Notes under the pieces: generated by a model
Told to the model about the DNA's origin: nothing
Seen by the model: the letters and a program-made list of their open reading frames with translations, nothing else
Database searches by the model: none
Program-made: the position numbers and the translations under genes
Source of the DNA: 66-474 sp039923855
GTDB taxonomy: Bacteria; Pseudomonadota; Gammaproteobacteria; Xanthomonadales; Rhodanobacteraceae
Reading direction: 5' to 3'
Assembly: GCA_039923855.1 (NCBI GenBank)
Contig: JBDTBW010000050.1
Span: forward strand, 1-16,697
DNA: 16,697 nucleotides
Shown here: positions 6,355 to 13,642 of the stretch, in pieces
How positions within the stretch are numbered: position 1 is the first letter of the stretch
Layout: every line of letters begins with the position of its first letter

Positions 6355-7815
6355 CTATTCCCCCGCGGGAATGCGCCGGCACGTCCCGCTTTCCGCATCC
6401 ACCCGCAATATCTCATGCGCGTTGCGGTCGGCAATCCACAGCGCGCCGGCGGCGAACGAGATGCCTTGCGGTTCGTGGAAACGCCACTCGATATTCAATG
6501 TGGTCGTTTCACCGTTGCGCGTGTTGATGGCGCGCAAGCGGTTGTTCAGGGTGTCAGCGACGTAGGCGGTGATGCCATCCGCGGTCAATCCGCACGGATG
6601 CGCGAAACGCGCCTCGGCGCCCTGACCATCCGCGTCGCCATACGCATACGACGCGCCACCGGCCAGGGTGGTGAGTGTGAAATCCGAAAGCCGCAACGAA
6701 CGGATCGCATTGCCGGCGGCATCGGCGATCAGCAATTGTCCCGGCTGCATCGCCAGCGCGGATGGCTGTGCAAGCTGCGCTTCGGTACCGACGCCGTCGC
6801 GTACGCCGCAAGATCCGCCGCCCGCCAACACGTCGACGGCGCGTGTGTGCAGATCGATCCGCCAGATCTGGTGCTGGCCGGCGAGCGCGACATAGATGCG
6901 ATCGCCCGACAGCGCGATCGCGATCGGCGTGTTGATGGCGATTCGTTGCCCGGCCACGCCGTGATCGGGATGCTGCCGTCCCGGCAACCCGGTGCCGAGC
7001 AGCGTGTCGACCTCGCCGCCGAGCAAGCGGACGCGGCGCACGCAATGATTACCGGTGTCGGCCACGTACAACACATCGCCGGAGATCGCCAAACCCTGCG
7101 GTGCATTGAAGCCCGCCTCGGCGAGCCGGCCGTCCCAGTAACCGGGATTGCCGGAGCCGAATTGCCGCAAGACATGACCATCGTGCGCGCATTCCAGCAC
7201 GCGATTGTGGCCGGTATCGCTGACGTATAAACGCTCGGCGGTGGCCAGCGCATGCGCGGGAAACCGCAACGCCATGCGCGGCTCTGTGCGAAACGCCGCG
7301 GCCGCCGGCTCGTACACGCGCAGGTCGCGCGTGGCGGCGTCCTCCAGCAGCGCGGCGATCATGTCGTCGATCCTGCGCAGCCATCCTTCACCAACGAAAC
7401 GCGCCGCGATGTTGCCCTCGCAATCGATCAGCAGCGCTGTCGGCCATGCATCCACGCCATATTGCTGCCACGCGCGCCAGCGCGCGTCGTTGGTTACCGG
7501 ATGCCGCACGAAATGGCGATTGACCGCTTTCAATACCGCATCGTCGGCTTGCTGCATCGGATACTTGGGCACGTGCACGCCCAGGATGGCCAACCCGTCG
7601 TGATACTTGGTTTCCAGTTGACGAAGTTCCGCCAGCAGGTTGATGCAATGCACGCAGTCGTAGCTCCAGAAATAGAGGAGCACCGCGCGGCCGTGCAACG
7701 CCGACAGGCTCGGTTGCGAGCGCGCGTTGATGCATTCAATCTGTTCCGGAAAATCCGCCGCGGCCACTCGCCGTTCTGGATCGATGCTCATGTCGCGACG
7801 ACGCTCGTCCGTCAT
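6355..7815 (-). CDS. Thioredoxin-like domain fused to NHL-repeat beta-propeller (NHLRC2-like)
   Basis: This 486-residue protein has two parts. Residues ~20-165 are thioredoxin-like, with the redox motif C54-V-H-C57 in FWSYDCVHCINLLAEL and the cis-proline loop DAWPTALLID. Residues ~190-480 form a propeller of NHL repeats, seen in LYVSDTGHNRVLECAHDG, NAPQGLAISGDVLYVADTGN, QLLIADAAGNAIRSLRL and AYVADTLNNRLRAIN. The same domain order is found in animal NHLRC2; bacterial homologues are common but poorly characterised. No signal peptide is visible, so it appears cytoplasmic. The frame is open to 7842, but the ATG at 7815 has a strong GGAGG 7 bases upstream and overlaps the kdsB stop by ATGA, so translation is probably coupled to kdsB. 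Redox activity is likely from the CxxC; its substrate is unknown. Confidence 0.88.
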   Translation of the reverse strand: MTDERRRDMSIDPERRVAAADFPEQIECINARSQPSLSALHGRAVLLYFWSYDCVHCINLLAELRQLETKYHDGLAILGVHVPKYPMQQADDAVLKAVNRHFVRHPVTNDARWRAWQQYGVDAWPTALLIDCEGNIAARFVGEGWLRRIDDMIAALLEDAATRDLRVYEPAAAAFRTEPRMALRFPAHALATAERLYVSDTGHNRVLECAHDGHVLRQFGSGNPGYWDGRLAEAGFNAPQGLAISGDVLYVADTGNHCVRRVRLLGGEVDTLLGTGLPGRQHPDHGVAGQRIAINTPIAIALSGDRIYVALAGQHQIWRIDLHTRAVDVLAGGGSCGVRDGVGTEAQLAQPSALAMQPGQLLIADAAGNAIRSLRLSDFTLTTLAGGASYAYGDADGQGAEARFAHPCGLTADGITAYVADTLNNRLRAINTRNGETTTLNIEWRFHEPQGISFAAGALWIADRNAHEILRVDAESGTCRRIPAGE

Positions 7816-8606
7816 CGCGCAACCTCCGCGAGCCGCCGGCACGCTTCAGCGAGATCGTTTTCCGTATCGACACCGGGCGGAAACGGTTCCGGCGCCAAAC
7901 GCACAGCGATGCGGAACCCGTTTTCCAACGCACGCAACTGCTCCAGCGACTCGGCGCGTTCCAGCGGCGTCGGCGGCAACGCCGCGAACGCGCGCAGAAA
8001 TGCCGCGCGATAAGCGTAGATGCCGATGTGGCGCAGAAACGGTACGCGCGACGGCAAGGTTTTGGGATCGACCGCGAATGCATCGCGCGCCCACGGCAAC
8101 GGCGCGCGAGAGAAGTACAGCGCGCGTCCGTTCGCATCACGGACGACCTTGACGCAATGCGGGTCGAACAGCGATTCGATGTTTTCGATCGGCGCTGCCA
8201 GCGTGGCCATTGGCGCAGCGTCGTCGATCAACGCTTTCACCACCGCGCGGATGCCCAAAGCCGGGGCGAACGGTTCGTCGCCCTGCAGGTTGACCACGAC
8301 GGCATCATCCGGCCAACCCAATTGCTGCGCGCATTCGGCCAGACGGTCGCTTCCGGAAGCGTGATCGGCGCGCGTCATGCAAACGCAGGCGCCGCTGTCG
8401 CGCAACACGTCCTCCACGCGCGCGTCATCTGTCGCCACCACGACTTGCGATGCGCCCGACTCCCGCGCTCGCCGCACCACGTGTGCGACAAGCGGCTCGC
8501 CGCCGAGCAGCCGCAGCGGCTTGCCCGGCAGGCGCGTCGAGTCGTGGCGCGCGGGGATCGCGACGATAAAAGGCTCTGACAACTCGCTGGGCGCGATTGC
8601 TGACAT
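7812..8606 (-). CDS. kdsB: 3-deoxy-manno-octulosonate cytidylyltransferase
   Basis: This 264-residue cytosolic enzyme activates Kdo with CTP to CMP-Kdo for the inner core of lipopolysaccharide, so the host is Gram-negative. The N-terminal nucleotide-binding loop IPARHDSTRLPGKPL (17-31) is diagnostic. VVVATDDARV, TRADHASGSDRLAE and VNLQGDEPF follow, and the latter includes the metal-binding aspartate. PHCVKVV, YFSRAPLPW and HIGIYAYR line the sugar site, and VDTENDLAEA is the conserved end. The length is close to the usual ~250. The start used is the ATG at 8606; the core begins about 12 residues later, so a slightly shorter form is possible. The next gene overlaps its stop codon by four bases and faces the same way. 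Confidence 0.97.
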   Translation of the reverse strand: MSAIAPSELSEPFIVAIPARHDSTRLPGKPLRLLGGEPLVAHVVRRARESGASQVVVATDDARVEDVLRDSGACVCMTRADHASGSDRLAECAQQLGWPDDAVVVNLQGDEPFAPALGIRAVVKALIDDAAPMATLAAPIENIESLFDPHCVKVVRDANGRALYFSRAPLPWARDAFAVDPKTLPSRVPFLRHIGIYAYRAAFLRAFAALPPTPLERAESLEQLRALENGFRIAVRLAPEPFPPGVDTENDLAEACRRLAEVAR

Positions 8607-8687
8607 GATCGCCGCAGACTAGCCGAGCGTCACTGCTTCAACAACATTCGATCTCGACAGCACGTTGTTTCGCTACCATGCGCGTTT
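8607..8687. promoter_or_regulatory. Divergent intergenic region between kdsB and the transporter gene
   Basis: These 81 bases must hold promoters for both directions. A TACCAT at 8674-8679 could be a -10 box for the plus-strand gene, but it sits so close to the GTG at 8688 that the message would be nearly leaderless. No good -35 box is seen for either strand. Confidence 0.3.
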
Positions 8688-9647
8688 GTGAAAGTCCACG
8701 CTGTGAACCGTCCCGACCCATCCCGTTTGCCGGCCAGCATGTTGCCATCCTCCTCCGTGCCACGCGCGGCGGCGTTGATGGTCGGCAGTGCGATCTGTTT
8801 CGCCAGCATGGCGATACTCGTGCGTTTGGCCTCGCGTCAATTGCATCCGTTTGAGATCGCGTTCTTCCGCAACGTGTTCGGATTGCTTTTCACGCTGCCG
8901 TTGCTGGCGCGCGCGGGTCCGGCACTGCTGCGCACCCGGCGTTTGCCGCTGTATCTGCTGCGTTGCGTGCTCGGCACCATTTCGATGCTGGCCGCATTCT
9001 GGGCGATCGTGCATATGCCAATGGCGCAGGCGATCGCGCTGTCCTATTCCACTCCGCTGTTCGTCACCATCGGCGCGATTTTCATACTCGGCGAAATCGT
9101 GCGAGCGCGACGCTGGAGCGCGGTGATCATCGGATTCATCGGCGTGCTGCTGATCGTGCGCCCGGGTCTGCATGGTTACTCACCCGTGGCGTTGGTTGCA
9201 TTGCTGGCGGCGCTGACCAGCGCGTGCGTGTCGATTTGCCTGAAATTTCTCTCACGCACCGAAGCGCCCGACACCATCGTGATCTGGACCACGCTGCTGT
9301 GGGTGCCGTTGTCGCTGCCGACCGCGTTGCTTTATTGGCAATGGCCGCAACCCGAGATATGGATATTCGTCGCGGCGGCGGGATTGTTCGGCACCGCGGG
9401 CCACATGTGCTGGATGCGGGCATTGAAGCTCGGCGATGTGTCGTTGCTGGCGCCGATCAGTTTCGTGCAGATGCCGATCGTCGCGATGCTGGCGTATTTT
9501 CTGTTCGACGAGAGGATCGACCGCTGGACCGCGCTGGGCGCAGCGATCATCTTCGCCGCCAACGCCTACATCACCCACCGCGAGGCGCGGCTGGGACGTA
9601 CGAAGATGGCACAGGCGCGCGCTGTTGCGGGCGGCGCCGAGAATTGA
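8688..9647 (+). CDS. DMT-superfamily (EamA-type) transporter
   Basis: This inner-membrane protein of up to 319 residues has about ten hydrophobic helices in two tandem EamA repeats. The first begins around ALMVGSAICFASMAILVRLA and includes FEIAFFRNVFGLLFTLPLL, and the second begins around VALVALLAALTSACVSICLK. The IALSYSTPLFVTIGAIFILG, GFIGVLLIVRPG and LAPISFVQMPIVAMLAYFLF segments are typical of EamA carriers. The family exports amino acids, nucleosides or other metabolites, and the substrate cannot be read from the sequence. The start is uncertain: GTG at 8688, GTG at 8703 and ATG at 8739 are all in frame and none has a clear Shine-Dalgarno sequence; the membrane part begins after residue 25, so all are compatible. 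It appears monocistronic and divergent from kdsB. Confidence 0.9.
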   Translation: MKVHAVNRPDPSRLPASMLPSSSVPRAAALMVGSAICFASMAILVRLASRQLHPFEIAFFRNVFGLLFTLPLLARAGPALLRTRRLPLYLLRCVLGTISMLAAFWAIVHMPMAQAIALSYSTPLFVTIGAIFILGEIVRARRWSAVIIGFIGVLLIVRPGLHGYSPVALVALLAALTSACVSICLKFLSRTEAPDTIVIWTTLLWVPLSLPTALLYWQWPQPEIWIFVAAAGLFGTAGHMCWMRALKLGDVSLLAPISFVQMPIVAMLAYFLFDERIDRWTALGAAIIFAANAYITHREARLGRTKMAQARAVAGGAEN

Positions 9648-9852
9648 GCGATTTGAAAGCTGCTGCGCTCGGCCCGATTCAATCAGTATGGTGCGCGCCG
9701 GCGGTGCTCCCTCAACTCGCTGGCGCGAGTTTCGACCTCATGTACTGACGTATACACTCCGGTGCCTGTGCTCCGGCGGCACGCATCCCCGGATCAAATC
9801 CGGGGCAGGCTCTGCCTTCGCTCACGACGCTTTCAAAACGCTCAATGGCGTT
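9648..9852. other. Convergent intergenic region with hairpins
   Basis: This gap separates two convergent genes and has no credible gene. It contains AACTCGC-TGGC-GCGAGTT (9714-9731), a strong hairpin at 9787-9805, and AAACGC/GCGTTT (9836-9853) overlapping the PAP2 stop. The last hairpin has TTTT in the minus direction and may be a weak terminator for the PAP2 gene. Confidence 0.4.
9787..9805. repeat. Perfect hairpin CCCCGGAT-CAA-ATCCGGGG
   Basis: An 8-bp perfect stem with a 3-base loop lies between convergent genes. It is followed by GCAGGCTCTGCC, another small palindrome. The layout resembles dispersed intergenic REP-type palindromes; its copy number is not visible from one window. Confidence 0.5.
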
Positions 9853-10596
9853 TCAGGTTCCGTCGTCCGGCGCATCGGGCCGACGCCATGGCCGCAAACT
9901 GCCGTTGAATACCAATCCGTAAACACCGAAGGTCCAGACCGCAGCCGCGGCCCAGCCGCCGAGGATGTCGGATGGGTAATGCACGCCAAGATACACGCGC
10001 GAGAATCCGACCAGCAGCACGAATACCACGGCAACCGCCGCGACCGGCCAACGCCAGCGCGTCGGCCACGCCAGCAGCACCAGCACCAGCGCGAGCGTCG
10101 CCGATCCCATGGCGTGACCGCTGGGGAAGCTGGTGCCATTGGCGTGCACGATCGATTGCCACAAGCTCGGCCTCGCGCGCAGGAACGCATGCTTGGCGAC
10201 CAGATTCAGCAATGCCGATCCAACGATCGCGAAGATGGCGAACACCGTTTCGCGTCGGCGCCGCGCGAACAACAACGCCAGCACCAGCACGATGTCGAAC
10301 GGCACCACGCCATACAGATACCCTGCGTCAGTCACCGCGATGAACAACCGGTCGAGCCCAGCCGAGGCCAGCGCGTGCGCGGCCAGCAGGATCGGTTGAT
10401 CGAAGCCGAATGTTTCGGATGCGTGGACGTCCTCCGCCAGTTCTCCGAACAAAGCCAGCGGCAATCCAATGCAGACGAACAGCATCAGCAACCGCCAACC
10501 ATGTCGTTTGGCCATCCGCGCGGCAAACAGCGCGATATCCCGACCGAAACCGGTCACACGGTTAATGTGCCCCACGCGCGTATCGTCGTTCGACAT
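9853..10596 (-). CDS. PAP2-family membrane phosphatase
   Basis: This 247-residue inner-membrane protein has the complete PAP2/type 2 phosphatidic acid phosphatase signature. It comprises K135-x6-R142-P143 (KHAFLRARP), P158-SGH161 (FPSGHAM) and S199-R200-x5-H206-x3-D210 (SRVYLGVHYPSD), with about five or six hydrophobic helices. Such enzymes dephosphorylate lipid phosphates: phosphatidate, phosphatidylglycerol phosphate or undecaprenyl pyrophosphate. All catalytic residues are present. The ATG at 10596 overlaps the end of ispG by 35 bases, which suggests co-transcription. The link to isoprenoid synthesis makes an undecaprenyl- or isoprenyl-pyrophosphate phosphatase role possible, but this is only inferred. 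The Shine-Dalgarno is weak, so a later GTG (10575) cannot be excluded. Confidence 0.9.
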   Translation of the reverse strand: MSNDDTRVGHINRVTGFGRDIALFAARMAKRHGWRLLMLFVCIGLPLALFGELAEDVHASETFGFDQPILLAAHALASAGLDRLFIAVTDAGYLYGVVPFDIVLVLALLFARRRRETVFAIFAIVGSALLNLVAKHAFLRARPSLWQSIVHANGTSFPSGHAMGSATLALVLVLLAWPTRWRWPVAAVAVVFVLLVGFSRVYLGVHYPSDILGGWAAAAVWTFGVYGLVFNGSLRPWRRPDAPDDGT

Positions 10597-11800
10597 AGTG
10601 ATCGATGATCCCGACGAACTCCTGCGCGATGTTCTCGCCGCGCAAGGTCACGGTTTTCTTGCCGTCGATGAATACCGGCGCGGCCGGTGTTTCGCCGGTG
10701 CCGGGCAGCGAAATGCCGATGTCGGCGTGCCTGGATTCGCCCGGCCCGTTGACCACGCAACCCATCACCGCCAGCGTCAGGTTTTCCACGCCATCGTATT
10801 GCAGCCGCCATTGCGGCATCTTCGCGCGCACGTGATCCTGCACGACCTTGGCCAGTTCCTGGAAGAACTCCGAAGTCGTGCGCCCGCAACCGGGACACGC
10901 CGTCACCAGCGGCGTGAACGCGCGCAGCCCCATGGTCTGCAAGAGTTCCTGCGCGACGATGACTTCCGTGGTGCGCGATTGACCCGGCTCCGGCGTCAGC
11001 GAAATGCGGATGGTGTCGCCGATGCCTTCCTGCAACAGCACGCTGAGCGCGGCGGTCGAGGCGACGATGCCCTTCGATCCCATGCCCGCTTCAGTCAGGC
11101 CCAAGTGCAGCGCGTAATCACAACGCACCGCCAGATCGCGGTAAACCACGATTAATTCCTGCACCCCGGAAACCTTGCAAGACAACAGGATACGATCTTT
11201 TGCCAATCCCAATTCTTCCGCGCGCGCGGCCGAATCCAGCGCCGAGCGGATCAGCGCTTCGCGCCCCACCCGCACCGCATCCCAGGGTTCGGCGCGCAGA
11301 TGATTTTCGTCCATCAGCGCGGACAGCATGGATTGATCGAGCGATCCCCAATTGACGCCGATACGAACGGCTTTGCCGAGTTTGGCCGCGAGTTCAACGA
11401 TCGCCGCGAATTGCGCGTCGCGTTTCTTGCCGAAGCCGACGTTGCCGGGGTTGATGCGGTATTTGGCCAGGGCCTGCGCCGCCGCCGGTTCGTCGGCGAG
11501 CAATTGGTGGCCGTTGTAATGGAAGTCGCCGATCAATGGCGCGTCCACACCCATCATGTCGAGGCGCTCGCGGATGTGCGGCACGGCCGCCGCCGCTTCG
11601 CGCGTGTTCACGGTGATCCGCACCAGTTCGGAACCGGCGCGCGCCAATTCCGCAACCTGTTTCGCCGTGCCGACGATATCGGCGGTGTCGGTATTGGTCA
11701 TGGATTGCACCACGACCGGCGCGCCGCCGCCAACCAACACGTTGCCGATGCGCACACCGATACTATGCCGGCGTTCGGGTGACAGGCTCGCAGCGGTCAT
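10562..11800 (-). CDS. ispG: 4-hydroxy-3-methylbut-2-enyl diphosphate synthase (flavodoxin-type)
   Basis: This 412-residue cytosolic Fe-S enzyme turns methylerythritol cyclodiphosphate into HMBPP in the MEP isoprenoid pathway. The N-terminal TIM barrel starts near VRIGNVLVGGGAPVVVQSMT and includes GDFHYNGH, YRINPGNVG, RIGVNWGSLDQ and LGLTEAGMG. The C-terminal domain carries the 4Fe-4S ligands C302 and C305 in CPGCGRT, C348 in MGCVVNGPGE, and E355. The frame extends upstream to 11926, but that stretch is arginine-rich shadow sequence overlapping the neighbouring gene. The ATG at 11800 is preferred; it lies 16 bases after the stop of the upstream PilZ-like gene. Together with the PAP2 gene these form a likely three-gene operon. 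Confidence 0.96.
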   Translation of the reverse strand: MTAASLSPERRHSIGVRIGNVLVGGGAPVVVQSMTNTDTADIVGTAKQVAELARAGSELVRITVNTREAAAAVPHIRERLDMMGVDAPLIGDFHYNGHQLLADEPAAAQALAKYRINPGNVGFGKKRDAQFAAIVELAAKLGKAVRIGVNWGSLDQSMLSALMDENHLRAEPWDAVRVGREALIRSALDSAARAEELGLAKDRILLSCKVSGVQELIVVYRDLAVRCDYALHLGLTEAGMGSKGIVASTAALSVLLQEGIGDTIRISLTPEPGQSRTTEVIVAQELLQTMGLRAFTPLVTACPGCGRTTSEFFQELAKVVQDHVRAKMPQWRLQYDGVENLTLAVMGCVVNGPGESRHADIGISLPGTGETPAAPVFIDGKKTVTLRGENIAQEFVGIIDHYVERRYARGAH

Positions 11801-11816
11801 GTCCGCAGGATCGTCC

Positions 11817-13529
11817 TCAGCCCGCCGGCGTCGCGGCATCGGGAGCCTGCATGCCGCCGTGCGTTTCCGTCGCGGCTTCCGCGCGCGCGGCGATCTCGAC
11901 ACGGTAATAGGCGGCGCTGAGTTCATCGACCACCGTTACAGCGTATTCGGTTACGTTCGATTTCGATGACCAATCCACCGGATCCGCCGGCACGGTCAGC
12001 TCTACCCTTTCCGCATGGCTGTCGAACAGGTGCGCGACCAGCAGCGACGGCAGGCCGCCGCCGTGCTCGTCCGGCAACACCGCCGCGCGTTGCGGGGCAT
12101 GCAGGTCGTCGTCGTGCGCCGCCAATCGCACGCCCGCGGCGCGCGCGCTGCGCGCGAGCAATTCGACGCCGGCGAGCACGCCGTCCTCACCGGTACGCAG
12201 CCAGCGGATCAGACCGACCATCCATTCCTGCGTTTCGCCGTCTTCCGCCGCCGGCGCCAACCCGATCACCTCGCCGACGCGGATGCGCAGCACGCCATCG
12301 GAATGCAATTGCAGGCGATAACCGCCGAGGCTCTGATCCAGCACCTGCGCGGACAACACATGCGGTCGCGCGTTGTCGGCGCCGGCCGTCCACGCCGCCG
12401 CGTGATCGCGCGAACTCAAGGTGATCGCGCTGCCGCGGATGCGCTGCATGAAGGCGCCGAAATCGACGTGGCCCGCCAACACGAAATGCAGCGCGTGCAG
12501 ACCGATCACCGCGTCCAGCGCGTGACCCGCATCGAGACGCACGAAACCGCGTTCCGCCGCGCCCGTCCAGCTCGAACGCAAACGCTGCAGAAAACCCAGC
12601 GGCGTCTCGACCGCGCGACCGCCACGCTGACGGAAGCTCAGGCGATCGATGCCCGGAGGTTGCAGCGCGACGCTGTCTTCCAGAAAACGCTTCAACGGCG
12701 ACAGGTCCAGTGCGAACACGCCATCATGCGCCTGCGCGCGTTCTTCCGGCACGTAGCCAGGGCCATCGTCGCTGTTCTCGTCGACCGCGACGCCACCGCT
12801 ATCCTTCGGGCCAAGCGTGCAATAAGGCGCGAAGCAGCGGGTCAGCAGCCACGCTTCGCGCAATTCGCGCGAGGAGAAACGGTAAGGGTTCGACAAAGCC
12901 ATCAGCAGCGCGTGCGCGTAAGCCTGATGCACATCCAGTTCGGCGCCGTCGGGCAACGGGTCCGCGATCGGTTTATCGGCGATCTCGATGCGCTGGGCGA
13001 AACGATGCAGTGCGTGTACCCGTCGCCACAAGCTCTGCGGTGGCGTGCGGTACAAGCGATACGACCATTGCAGCACCACGCCGAAATGCGTCAAGGCGCG
13101 CACCGCCGCGGTCGCCGCGGCGTTGCTCTTGAACATCGGTAGCTTGCCCTCCGGCGCGCACAGCTCGTGCAACGCCAGCGCGTAATTGCGCGCCAGCCCG
13201 CGGTGGAAATGATGCGCGGTCTCGACCAGTTTTTCCTTGGCCGGCGGCAGCGGATGGGTTTCGATGCCGAGTTGCTGTTCGATGCCTTCGCACAGACCGG
13301 CCACCGGCGCGCGCAGCATTTCCAGCGCATCGATACGCTCGCTGCCGTTCCAGCGCGTGGAAAGCATCGTGTCCAGCAGCGCGCCGAGATCGTGTGCGGC
13401 TTGCGCCGGGTTGGCCAGCGGCAAATGCGCCACCCGCTCGCGGATCGCGCGCGCGCTGGCGGGACGTTCGCGATCGGGATCCGAACGTGCCGGCAAATCC
13501 TCGACCAGGCGCGCGTAACAGTCTTTCAT
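11817..13529 (-). CDS. Large uncharacterised protein with a C-terminal PilZ-like motif
   Basis: This 570-residue soluble protein has no signal peptide and no membrane segment. Residues 1-380 look helical and rich in A, L and R, with no family I can name. Around residue 387 a beta-rich segment begins: RPHVLSAQVLDQSLGGYRLQ. DQSLGG (398-403) fits the D/N-x-S-x-x-G signature of PilZ domains, which bind cyclic di-GMP. The second signature, RxxxR, is not clearly present, so binding may be degenerate. The strands after it (LRIRVGEVIGL, EWMVGLIRWLR and GVLAGVELLAR) are PilZ-like. Start ATG 13529 has AAGGA about 10 bases upstream. It is first in the run leading to ispG and the PAP2 gene, 16 bases before ispG. 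Proteins of this kind sometimes carry vague chaperone labels in databases; I would not adopt that. Confidence 0.75.
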   Translation of the reverse strand: MKDCYARLVEDLPARSDPDRERPASARAIRERVAHLPLANPAQAAHDLGALLDTMLSTRWNGSERIDALEMLRAPVAGLCEGIEQQLGIETHPLPPAKEKLVETAHHFHRGLARNYALALHELCAPEGKLPMFKSNAAATAAVRALTHFGVVLQWSYRLYRTPPQSLWRRVHALHRFAQRIEIADKPIADPLPDGAELDVHQAYAHALLMALSNPYRFSSRELREAWLLTRCFAPYCTLGPKDSGGVAVDENSDDGPGYVPEERAQAHDGVFALDLSPLKRFLEDSVALQPPGIDRLSFRQRGGRAVETPLGFLQRLRSSWTGAAERGFVRLDAGHALDAVIGLHALHFVLAGHVDFGAFMQRIRGSAITLSSRDHAAAWTAGADNARPHVLSAQVLDQSLGGYRLQLHSDGVLRIRVGEVIGLAPAAEDGETQEWMVGLIRWLRTGEDGVLAGVELLARSARAAGVRLAAHDDDLHAPQRAAVLPDEHGGGLPSLLVAHLFDSHAERVELTVPADPVDWSSKSNVTEYAVTVVDELSAAYYRVEIAARAEAATETHGGMQAPDAATPAG

Positions 13530-13576
13530 GGGGTCAATTCCTTGCCGGCGGCAGCACGGCCGCGGCCGGTAGCCAC

Positions 13577-13582
13577 ATTCTA
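13577..13582 (-). promoter_or_regulatory. Candidate -10 box for the PilZ-like/ispG unit
   Basis: TAGAAT on the minus strand lies about 47 bases upstream of the PilZ-like start codon, a normal leader length. The best -35-like hexamer (TTGCAC at 13601-13596) is only 13 bases away, too close, so the promoter call is weak. Confidence 0.3.
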
Positions 13583-13642
13583 GCCCCTATCCGGCGTGCA
13601 AGCGCGGCTGTATACCCGCGGTCATACGGCTAGACTTGCTCC

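Noticed and set aside
6196..7230. Plus-strand open frame opposite the thioredoxin-NHL gene
   Set aside because: Antisense to a gene with clear repeats and catalytic residues; runs across the REP-like pair, which is unlikely in a coding sequence.
12015..13142. Plus-strand open frame opposite the PilZ-like gene (375 codons)
   Set aside because: Its composition (R, Q, H rich) is typical of antisense shadows, and the minus-strand frame is longer, has a ribosome binding site and fits the operon.
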